A DNA stretch of 33,203 nt, taken from Candidatus Adlerbacteria bacterium GW2011_GWA1_54_10. Lineage in GTDB: Bacteria; Patescibacteriota; Minisyncoccia; Phycocordibacterales; SBAW01. Positions 1 to 5,779 of this stretch are shown piece by piece; position 1 is the stretch's first letter, and each line of letters opens with the position of its first letter. The notes beneath the pieces were generated by a model. That model saw only the letters and a program-made list of their open reading frames with translations, was not told the origin of the DNA and did no database searches. The position numbers and the translations under genes were made by a program. The DNA lies in contig LCRO01000004.1 in NCBI GenBank assembly GCA_001004665.1, positions 1 to 33,203 on the forward strand, given 5' to 3'.

Positions 1-49
1 TGGGGGGAGGAATCCCGCGCCGTCCTCGCTCTGATTTTTTTGCGCGACA
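1..49 (-). repeat. Left arm of 49-bp inverted repeat
   Basis: Bases 1-49 are the exact reverse complement of 2418-2466. The arm begins immediately after the purD stop codon and runs off the window edge, so the full repeat may be longer. With the other arm it brackets the purD/ASCH/EEP cassette. A contig edge inside a repeat is what assemblers give when the repeat is multicopy in the genome; that part is inference. Confidence 0.9.
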
Positions 50-50
50 A

Positions 51-1328
51 TTATGTAGTTGAAAGAGCTTTTGCACCAATATCACTTCGGTATTGCATAC
101 CCTCAAACTGAATCAGTCGCGCCGCTTCGTATGCGCTGTTAAGCGCATCGCGGAGCGTGTTGCCCGTTGCGGATACACCGAGTACTCGTCCACCGGAAGT
201 TTTTAATTCATTTTCAAAAATTGTCCCAGCATGGAACATGACGACATTAGACACACGCTCCGCCTCGGCTACGCCACGAAGCGGCACACCTTTCTTGTAT
301 TCGTCAGGATAACCACCTGAAGCTATAACTACGCACACAGCAAAACCGGAGTTCCATTCAATCGCGAGTTCGGCGAGTGTTCCGTCTACACAAGCTTCTA
401 AAATATCGAGTAAGTCAGTTTTTAGGAGGCGCATATAGCTTTGCGTTTCAGGGTCGCCGAACCTCGCGTTGAATTCCAACACTTTCAGTCCGGTACTTGT
501 CATTTTGAGTCCGGGGTAGAGTAAACCAGAAAATGGTCGCCCACACTTTGTAAGTGCCTCAATTGTTGGACGAACAACTTGTTCGCCAACAATTTTGAGC
601 GTGTCAGCACTTACCCATGACACAGGAGCGATTGTCCCCATACCGCCAGTATTCTTGCCCTCATCGTTATCATGTATCGGTTTGTGGTCTTGCGCGGGTG
701 GTAGCAAAACGAAAGTTTTGCCGTCACAGAACACATGAATGGAAATTTCTTGGCCATCAAGAAATTCCTCAACAACCACTTCGTTTCCAGCTTCCTTATG
801 GGCATAGTCAACCATGATTTCCGCGAGTGCGCCTTCCGCTTCTGCGAGTGTTTTACAAACATAAACGCCTTTGCCAAGTGCAAGTCCACTTGCTTTGACA
901 ACGATAGGCGCACCGCGTTCGCGAACATATGAAAGTGCTTTATTGTATTCGCTAAAAATCTTGAATGTTGCTGTTGGTATATTAGCTTCGCTCATCAAAT
1001 TTTTCGCGAACGCCTTTGATGATTCGATTTCTGCGGCGGTACGCGTCGGCCCAAAAATTCGCAGTCCTCGCAAACGAAAAGTGTCTACAACACCAAGAGC
1101 AAGTGGGTCATCGGGTCCGACGACAGTCAGACCGATTTCATTTTTCTCGGCAAATTTTACAAGTCCGTCAATGTCGGTAGCTTCAATCGGAATATTTTCC
1201 GCAACTTGGCGCGTGCCGCCGTTTCCGGGCGCAACATAGAGTTTTCCGATACGAGGCGATTGTGCGAGTTTCCACGCTAACGCGTGTTCTCTCCCGCCGC
1301 TACCGATTATTAGGACATTTGTTTTCAT
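51..1328 (-). CDS. purD: Phosphoribosylamine--glycine ligase
   Basis: GAR synthetase joins glycine to 5-phosphoribosylamine using ATP, the second step of de novo purine synthesis, in the cytoplasm. The 425 residues match the usual family length. The N-terminal domain opens with VLIIGSGGREHALAWKL and contains APGNGGT. The ATP-grasp part shows VKASGLALGKGVYV (about residues 144-157), GGMGTIAPV, and the metal/ATP-binding stretch VLEFNARFGDPETQ (about 286-299). The ATG start lies 9 bp after the upstream ASCH-like gene, so the two are probably co-transcribed with the EEP gene. No other purine gene is in the window. In CPR genomes lone pur genes often reflect partial or transferred pathways. The AT-rich codon use and the flanking inverted repeats fit acquisition, which is inference. 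Confidence 0.96.
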   Translation of the reverse strand: MKTNVLIIGSGGREHALAWKLAQSPRIGKLYVAPGNGGTRQVAENIPIEATDIDGLVKFAEKNEIGLTVVGPDDPLALGVVDTFRLRGLRIFGPTRTAAEIESSKAFAKNLMSEANIPTATFKIFSEYNKALSYVRERGAPIVVKASGLALGKGVYVCKTLAEAEGALAEIMVDYAHKEAGNEVVVEEFLDGQEISIHVFCDGKTFVLLPPAQDHKPIHDNDEGKNTGGMGTIAPVSWVSADTLKIVGEQVVRPTIEALTKCGRPFSGLLYPGLKMTSTGLKVLEFNARFGDPETQSYMRLLKTDLLDILEACVDGTLAELAIEWNSGFAVCVVIASGGYPDEYKKGVPLRGVAEAERVSNVVMFHAGTIFENELKTSGGRVLGVSATGNTLRDALNSAYEAARLIQFEGMQYRSDIGAKALSTT

Positions 1329-1337
1329 TTTTGGTAA

Positions 1338-1613
1338 TCAAAACTTTTTTGGCTCAAATTGAATAATTTGAAAACCGTATTTATCAACTTCCTCTTGTGG
1401 CCAAAAAGTTTGGCCTTTGGTTTTGAGAATATAAGTGGCGACAACTTCAATTTTTCTTCCAGTGTATTCTTCCTTGTCTTTATCCCATTCTTCCAAAACC
1501 AAAGTATCACCCTCATTCACTTCAAAATTAGCAAGACGCAATTCCAGCTTTTTCTTGCCAGAAATGATTTTTTCAAAATACTCTTGCCAAACTTTTTTAT
1601 TGATTGTTGCCAT
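1338..1613 (-). CDS. ASCH/DUF3850-like small protein
   Basis: A 91-residue protein from the ATG start (MATINKKVW). The ORF track starts six codons earlier at a TTG inside the upstream gene's 3' end, which I consider less likely. The order of motifs, YFEKIISGKKKLELRL, then GDTLVLEEWD, then YTGRKIEVVATYIL, fits the ASCH-superfamily beta-barrel (DUF3850 type), whose members are thought to bind RNA or modified nucleotides. No catalytic function can be assigned. It sits between the EEP-family gene and purD with gaps of about 10 bp, so one transcript for all three is likely. The family assignment comes from motif memory only. Confidence 0.7.
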   Translation of the reverse strand: MATINKKVWQEYFEKIISGKKKLELRLANFEVNEGDTLVLEEWDKDKEEYTGRKIEVVATYILKTKGQTFWPQEEVDKYGFQIIQFEPKKF

Positions 1614-1623
1614 AATTTTTTGA

Positions 1624-2388
1624 TTATTCAAATTCTAAATATAGAGGACTGTGGTCAGAAACCTCATCGGTCAATACCTTGAAATCTTTTATGATAATTT
1701 CTTTACTCGTCAAAGCATAATCGGCAAATTTTTCCGCCTTGGTATAGAAACTCGTGCGCGTTGAAATTATGTTGTGTTCTCTGATGAGATTACGAAGTCC
1801 AAAATCCTCTAACTTTTTGATACTTTGGGTATTGGGCAAAAGATTAAAGTCGCCAGACATAACATACGGATTAGATAAAGTTTTCATAAACTGAATAATC
1901 CTATCCGATTGCAACAATCTATCTTCACTGTCGCCCTTACCGCCACCGTTCCATAGGCCATGAAAATTCAAAATAGAGCGGTTGCCATTTTTAGTTGCAA
2001 TCGTGGCAAATTGAACATTCCGCGCGTGAAGACCAACATCGCCTTCGGGGATATGACCTCTGTCTTTATAAACAAAAACATCGCCTTCCGAAATCACATC
2101 TAAATCTTTTTTGACCAACATCATAAGACCATAATTATCCAAATGATGTGGTTTGAAATATGCCGTATGGCTTTCAAGTAGAGTTGAAATTTCTTGCATT
2201 CCGTAAACCATGATATTGGAATGGTCAATACTAAGTCCACCAGCAGAATGACCCTCCAAATGTTCGTATGGAGCAGACCAAACTTCTTGCAAGCAAAAAA
2301 CATCTACATCTTTATGAGCCGCAAAAAATGCAAGGAGTTTTTCCTTTCCTGCACGACCGCCCCATGTATTTAATGATATAAGTTTCAT
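1624..2388 (-). CDS. Endonuclease/exonuclease/phosphatase family protein
   Basis: A 254-residue protein covering the whole EEP fold. The metal-binding and catalytic motifs are all present: LNTWGG with Asn7 near the N-terminus, LQEVW with the metal-binding Glu (about residue 34), NFHGLWNGG, SGDFNLLP (about 178-185) with catalytic Asp/Asn, and the C-terminal SDHSPLYLEF with the Asp-His pair. Family members cut phosphodiester bonds in DNA, RNA, inositol phosphates or sphingomyelin, and the substrate here cannot be told. There is no signal peptide, so it is probably cytoplasmic. It is first in the cassette bounded by the 49-bp inverted repeat. A plausible promoter lies just upstream, with its -35 inside the repeat arm. 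Confidence 0.88.
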   Translation of the reverse strand: MKLISLNTWGGRAGKEKLLAFFAAHKDVDVFCLQEVWSAPYEHLEGHSAGGLSIDHSNIMVYGMQEISTLLESHTAYFKPHHLDNYGLMMLVKKDLDVISEGDVFVYKDRGHIPEGDVGLHARNVQFATIATKNGNRSILNFHGLWNGGGKGDSEDRLLQSDRIIQFMKTLSNPYVMSGDFNLLPNTQSIKKLEDFGLRNLIREHNIISTRTSFYTKAEKFADYALTSKEIIIKDFKVLTDEVSDHSPLYLEFE

Positions 2389-2397
2389 TACAATTTT

Positions 2398-2427
2398 ATT
2401 TTAGCATTTTTTATGTGTGTCGCGCAA
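2398..2427 (-). promoter_or_regulatory. Candidate promoter of EEP-ASCH-purD cassette
   Basis: On the minus strand TTGCGC (2422-2427) and TAAAAT (2398-2403) are 18 bp apart, about 10 nt before the EEP start codon. The -35 hexamer lies inside the inverted-repeat arm, so the repeat would supply half the promoter. Motif match only; other AT-rich hexamers nearby could serve. Confidence 0.35.
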
Positions 2428-2466
2428 AAAAATCAGAGCGAGGACGGCGCGGGATTCCTCCCCCCA
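2418..2466 (+). repeat. Right arm of 49-bp inverted repeat
   Basis: Perfect reverse complement of bases 1-49. Its outer part continues into a hairpin: GACGGCGCGGGA (about 2444-2454) can pair with TCCCGCGTCCGTC (about 2477-2489). The last 16 bases plus three more recur at 15189-15207. The outer strand is very G-rich, with runs of five and six G. Confidence 0.9.
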
Positions 2467-2536
2467 ACCCCCTCCTCCCGCGTCCGTCCGAGCACCGCAT
2501 TTCGCCCCGCCGACTGCCCGAATACTTGGAGGGCAG

Positions 2537-2627
2537 AACCCAGAAAGAAAAACACCCTTTCCTTTTTCAAAAGAAATTTCACCCCCGCCAAATCAGAAAT
2601 GCAAGGTGTGTTTTTTCTTTCTGGGTT
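2537..2627. repeat. Long imperfect hairpin
   Basis: The left arm AACCCAGAAAGAAAAACACC pairs along its whole length with the right arm ending TTTCTTTCTGGGTT, with a few extra bases in the right arm. A loop of about 48 nt separates them. The loop contains a CCCCCGC...AAATCAGAAT string that recurs in the loop of a different hairpin at about 4214-4294. The arms differ in sequence between the two places while the plan is the same. Confidence 0.7.
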
Positions 2628-2678
2628 TCCGCCGAGTCCGCCGCGAGGCGGTGGCGGGGCGATTCGTCGAGCGTACGA

Positions 2679-2768
2679 TTTAGGTCAGAGCCACCACGCG
2701 CTCCGCGCGTGAGATGTCAGTCAGGGTTCTGCTGGAAATAAGTCCGAACCTTTTGGTATAATGACCAC
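2679..2768 (+). repeat. Direct repeat block 1, copy A
   Basis: This block aligns with 4360-4446. Shared strings include TTTAGGTCA, CACCACGC, GGGTTCTGCTGGAA and AATGACCAC. Each copy has a GC hairpin at the same place built from different bases: CACGCG-CTC-CGCGTG-like here, CGCACGC-GGA-GCGTGCG in copy B. Each ends with a -10-like box, TATAAT here (2757-2762) and TACAAT in copy B. Conserved structure despite changed sequence suggests a functional RNA or DNA element rather than chance. Confidence 0.75.
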
Positions 2769-2972
2769 AGCTCGGCGGCCATTCGCCATTGTATTTCTGG
2801 ATTGATTTCGACACGACGGTTCTGCAAAATGCAGTTCGAGCCGATTTGTTTCCGGGCTCCTTGGCGGTTTTCTGCGGTGCGGCTTCGCCGCGCCGAATTT
2901 CTCGCGGGGCTTTTCGCCGCCGGTGGGGGCGGCGAACGTTCGAGCTATTTCAAGCGTAGACCACCAATCCGA
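2763..2972 (+). other. Structured segment, possible small RNA (unassigned)
   Basis: About 200 bp lying between repeat blocks 1 and 2 in copy A only; copy B joins the blocks almost directly. It starts a few bases after the TATAAT box of block 1. Strong hairpins are CTGCA-AAA-TGCAG (about 2822-2834), a 9-bp stem with a TTC loop at 2875-2895 (one G-U pair), and a 9-bp stem at 2913-2936 (TTCGCCGCC with GGCGGCGAA). No ORF runs through it. I compared it with tmRNA, 6S and SRP RNA signatures from memory and cannot assign it. Confidence 0.4.
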
Positions 2973-3021
2973 ATTTGATTTGACGAAGAATCCAACTCGC
3001 GCGCGGCAGAGCCGCGCGCAT
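2973..3021 (+). repeat. Direct repeat block 2, copy A
   Basis: 49 bases matching 4450-4498 at 42 of 49 positions without gaps. It begins ATTTGATTTGACGAAGAA and ends in a GCGCGCGGC-AGA-GCCGCGCGC hairpin with a 9-bp stem. No T-tract follows, so a rho-independent terminator is not supported. It lies 80 bp before the kinase start codon. Confidence 0.85.
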
Positions 3022-3101
3022 GGAGGCGAGGGGCGGCACCTGTCTAAATTTCACAAAAACTTCATATAGTATTCACGGCGAAGTAGGTATATTATTGATA
3101 T

Positions 3102-4138
3102 ATGAACAAGCACGTTCAAGGGCTAGACACTGAGCTAACAGAGGCAATCGTCAGCACTCTACGCGAACCAATAATTATACTGGACAAAAATTTGCGCGTA
3201 ATCGTCGCGAGCCGCGCTTTTTACGATACATTTAACGTGGAGTATGAACAAGTTCACGGAAAAATATTTTTTGAATTAGGGAATGGTGAGTGGAATATTC
3301 CTGCACTGCGCGCACTTCTCGAACAAGTCATTCCAGAAAAAACAACGGTAGAGGGATACGAAGTCAAGTACAATTTTGTCAGATTGGGTTCGCGTATAAT
3401 GATAATAAATGCGCGCGAGATAAAATTTGGTAATCGTCGACAGAATATTTTCCTTTCAATCTCGGACGTGACGGAGCAGCGCAAGACGCAACATGACAAG
3501 GAGAATTTGATGTTGCAAAAAGACACCCTCTTGAAAGAGATGCGTCACCGCATAGCAAACAGCCTCCAACTCATCGCGAGCATCATTCTTTTGAAGGCCG
3601 GTAGCGTAAAATCTGATGAGAGCAAAAAGCATTTGGAAGACGCGCACGACCGTATCATTTCTATTGCAACCGTGCAGCGCAATCTCGACCCCTCCAGCGA
3701 GGGTTCTCTGGTGCCGGTCATAGATTATCTAAAGATTCTCTGTGAAAGTTTAGCGAAGTCAATGATAGGCGGCCGTAAACCGATAACCATAAAGGTGACG
3801 GGGGGGGTGGAACAGTTACACCCGATGAAGCTATTGGCTTGGGGCTCATCACGACGGAACTGGTTATGAACGCATTGAAACACGCCTTCCCCAAGGGTGA
3901 GGGTCAAATAACAGTCACATACGAATCAAAAGTACCGAATTGGAATCTCAGCATCGGCGATGATGGTGTCGGATTATCTGCGACCGAGATATCCACTCGT
4001 GAGGGACTTGGTACAAGCATTGTTGAATCGCTGGCAACTCAACTGAACGCCGAGGTTCAACGAGAAAGCACATTGCGCGGCACGGTCGTATCCGTTTCTC
4101 ATTCGCAGAAAAATCTGAAATCGTCAGTTATGGTTTAA
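3102..4138 (+). pseudogene. PAS sensor histidine kinase (HisKA_2/HWE type), frameshifted at G8
   Basis: Two ORFs (3102-3869 and 3839-4138) together encode one soluble kinase. A PAS-like sensor domain (about residues 10-125, PIIILDKNLRVIV to ISDVTEQ) is followed by a HisKA_2 dimerisation domain, EMRHRIANSLQLIASI, with phospho-acceptor His149. The ATP-binding domain lies in the second frame: N-box ELVMNALKHAF, G1 box DDGVGLS, G2 box GLGTSIVESLA. The frame is lost at eight G at 3800-3807. A ninth G restores GGGGTVTPDEAIGLGL, the expected family sequence at this spot. Alternatives are a sequencing or assembly error in the homopolymer, true decay, or phase variation. There is no transmembrane segment and no response regulator nearby. 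Direct repeats flank the gene. Confidence 0.85.
3800..3807 (+). repeat. G8 homopolymer at kinase frameshift
   Basis: Eight consecutive G between the histidine-phosphotransfer and ATPase domains. Nine G (or six) would join the two reading frames into one intact kinase, so the tract length alone decides whether the protein is full length. Confidence 0.85.
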
Positions 4139-4359
4139 GGGTGGGTTTGGGGCAAGCACATACAGATTTGGAGCCTCGCCATACAAAATTCTTTAAGGAA
4201 TGGAGAGGCTCCACCCCTCGCCTTTGCCGCCCATTCCTTTTTTCAAATCCCCCCCGCAAAAATCAGAATGGAGAGGAACGGCAAGGCGAGAGGGCGGGAC
4301 GCGCGGTACTCCGCGCGTGGCGGGGTTCAGAGCGTCGCCACGCGATCGGAGCGCACTTT

Positions 4360-4446
4360 TTTAGGTCAAAGTCACCACGCACGCGGAGCGTGCGAAATCA
4401 GGGGTTCTGCTGGAAGTGGGTTCTGACTTTTTGATACAATGACCAC
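4360..4446 (+). repeat. Direct repeat block 1, copy B
   Basis: Second copy of the block at 2679-2768, same orientation, on the other side of the kinase gene. The hairpin CGCACGC-GGA-GCGTGCG replaces copy A's different GC hairpin at the same position. The -10-like box is TACAAT (4435-4440). Confidence 0.75.
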
Positions 4447-4449
4447 CAC

Positions 4450-4498
4450 ATTTGATTTGACGAAGAACCGACAGGGCGCGCGGCGGAGCCGCGCGCAT
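4450..4498 (+). repeat. Direct repeat block 2, copy B
   Basis: Second copy of 2973-3021 (42 of 49 identical). Here it follows block 1 after three bases, showing that the 200-bp segment in copy A is an insertion or that copy B has lost it. The terminal hairpin is GCGCGCGGC-GGA-GCCGCGCGC. Confidence 0.85.
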
Positions 4499-4501
4499 AG
4501 A

Positions 4502-4527
4502 GTGGCATTTCCGCAAGGAAATGCCAC
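4502..4527 (+). other. Perfect 11-bp hairpin with GCAA tetraloop
   Basis: GTGGCATTTCC, loop GCAA, GGAAATGCCAC. It lies 17 bp beyond the stop codon of the minus-strand pterin dehydratase gene and could end that operon's transcript. There is no T-tract on either strand, so a classical intrinsic terminator is not supported. On the plus strand the loop is a GNRA tetraloop. Confidence 0.6.
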
Positions 4528-4543
4528 ATAGCTGGATTTATAA

Positions 4544-4807
4544 TTATTTTGAAATTTCGTCTATTTTGCCCGCCAAAATATAGTCTTTTTCGGAAACGCC
4601 ACTCACATCGTGGGTCGTCAGATCCAGTACGACTTTATTGTAAAAAATATGGACGTCCGGATGATGCCACGCTTCTTCGGTGATAGTCGCAATTTCATTT
4701 ACAAACCGCACCGCCTCGACGAAGTTGTTGAACTCGAAAATCCTGCAGATTTTCTGCCCGCCAATATCCGTCGTCCAGCCGATATAAAACAATCCCATGC
4801 GGGACAT
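4544..4807 (-). CDS. Pterin-4a-carbinolamine dehydratase-like protein
   Basis: An 87-residue protein with the family's active-site signature: EEAWHHPDVHIFY with the double His, followed by LTTHD and a downstream Asp. The enzyme dehydrates 4a-hydroxytetrahydrobiopterin. In bacteria without aromatic amino-acid hydroxylases its role is unclear and may involve molybdopterin or folate recycling. It is slightly shorter than the usual 95-110 residues, with a trimmed N-terminus. Only one base separates its ATG from the ddl stop codon, so it is the last gene of the uvr-ddl operon. No aromatic hydroxylase is nearby. Confidence 0.85.
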   Translation of the reverse strand: MSRMGLFYIGWTTDIGGQKICRIFEFNNFVEAVRFVNEIATITEEAWHHPDVHIFYNKVVLDLTTHDVSGVSEKDYILAGKIDEISK

Positions 4808-4808
4808 C

Positions 4809-5777
4809 TTACCTTCGCTTAGCTAAAGATATGATGTGGTGCAGGAAGTCCGAAAGTTTGGCGCCGACCGCGTGCAAAGCTTTGGGCAGGAGCGACTCGC
4901 GGGTCAAGCCGGGCAATGTATTGACTTCGAGGAAGTAAATGCCGCGCTTGCTGACGATAAAGTCCGAGCGCGAGTAATGCGAGAGTTCGAGCCCCTCGTG
5001 TACGGCCTTTGCGAGCGATATTAAGGCTTGCTTCTCGTCGAGGCTGAAGTTCCCCGGAACGCGCTCGAGAGTTTGCCCGCCGTATTTTGCTTCATAATCA
5101 AAGAAAGGCGACGAGGGCGGCGGGACTATCTCGACCGGAGGCAGGGCATAAAACTTTTCTTCTCTAAAGCCGTCTATCACACCTACCGTCGTTTCCCTGC
5201 CCTTTATATATTCCTCGACCAAAACTTTTGGCGACATGGCGAAAACAAGCTCGAGCGCGCGCTCAAGCGTGTGAAAATCGTTCGCAATCGCCGCGCCGAC
5301 CGAGGAGCCGCCGGCGGCCGGCTTGACTATTGAGGGGTGAGGGAAGGTGCGAAAAATATGGTGGGCCAATCCTTCGACTTCGCCAGCGGTAGATAGGTCA
5401 AAAACCTGTCCATGTGCGACCTTTATACCGAGTTTTTCAGCAGCGTTGCGCGTGTGCTGTTTGTTGAAGGCTATCGCCGAGGAGAAAGCGCCAGAACCCG
5501 TGTACGGCACCGCCATGCGATCAAGCAGTCTCTGGACTTGTCCGTCCTCGCCATACTCACCGTGCAGGGCGTTAAACACCACGTCGACGCCTTGCAGGGC
5601 GCGCTCGGGGTTCGTCGCGACACCGCGCGCGTGCCACTGTCCCTCGCGGTCGATAAAAATATCGCGCGGCTCGTATGCTTCGCGGTCTAAAGCGTCGAGC
5701 ACGCTTGCTCCGGTCTTGAGCGAAATCTCATACTCATTGCTCGGTCCTCCACGCAACACACCAACCACCGTTCTCAT
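4809..5777 (-). CDS. ddl: D-alanine--D-alanine ligase
   Basis: An ATP-grasp enzyme making D-Ala-D-Ala for peptidoglycan precursors, cytoplasmic. The 322 residues are normal for the family. The N-terminal loop GGPSNEYEISLKTG holds the substrate-binding Glu; NALHGEYGEDGQVQ and GSGAFSSAIAFNK follow. The ATP-grasp motif VKPAAGGSSVGA is at about 151-162, EEYIKGRETTVGVI at about 187-200, and the metal-binding EVNTLPGLTRESLLPKA near residue 290. The gene begins two bases after the uvrC stop and is followed at once by the pterin dehydratase. With ftsQ elsewhere in the window it shows that the cell makes a peptidoglycan wall. Confidence 0.95.
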   Translation of the reverse strand: MRTVVGVLRGGPSNEYEISLKTGASVLDALDREAYEPRDIFIDREGQWHARGVATNPERALQGVDVVFNALHGEYGEDGQVQRLLDRMAVPYTGSGAFSSAIAFNKQHTRNAAEKLGIKVAHGQVFDLSTAGEVEGLAHHIFRTFPHPSIVKPAAGGSSVGAAIANDFHTLERALELVFAMSPKVLVEEYIKGRETTVGVIDGFREEKFYALPPVEIVPPPSSPFFDYEAKYGGQTLERVPGNFSLDEKQALISLAKAVHEGLELSHYSRSDFIVSKRGIYFLEVNTLPGLTRESLLPKALHAVGAKLSDFLHHIISLAKRR

Positions 5778-5779
5778 TA

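Larger units (their letters stand above)
2389..3101. other. Hairpin-rich intergenic region, no gene seen
   Basis: About 700 bp without a credible ORF; the ORFs listed on both strands have low-complexity Pro/Arg-rich translations and no motifs. In order it holds the right inverted-repeat arm with its hairpin, a 20-bp-stem hairpin, repeat block 1 copy A, a structured 200-bp segment, repeat block 2 copy A, and a short AT-rich stretch that must carry the kinase promoter. Confidence 0.75.
4139..4543. other. Intergenic region with second repeat copy, no gene seen
   Basis: About 400 bp. The ORF at 4141-4434 has no recognisable motif and is made of hairpin arms. Contents: TGGAGCCTC (4169-4177) pairing with GAGGCTCCA (4205-4213), a CTCGCCTTTGCCG arm (about 4217-4229) pairing with CGGCAAGGCGAG (about 4279-4290), repeat block 1 copy B, block 2 copy B, and a GNRA-loop hairpin just before the 3' end of the convergent pterin dehydratase gene. 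Confidence 0.75.

Noticed and set aside
2413-2741. Three overlapping ORFs in the intergenic region
   Set aside because: Their translations follow hairpin arms and low-complexity Pro/Arg runs; no start signal or motif.
2763-2972. tmRNA candidate (GATTTCGACACGACGG resembles the tmRNA 5' signature)
   Set aside because: No tRNA-like 3' half with a T-arm and CCA end, and no tag reading frame could be found.
3800-3807. Programmed ribosomal frameshift in the kinase
   Set aside because: A G8 tract is not a standard bacterial slippery heptamer and I see no nearby SD-like stimulator; homopolymer slippage or a read error is simpler.
4141-4434. 97-aa ORF after the kinase
   Set aside because: It runs through inverted repeats and repeat block 1 copy B, which has a non-coding counterpart at 2679-2768.
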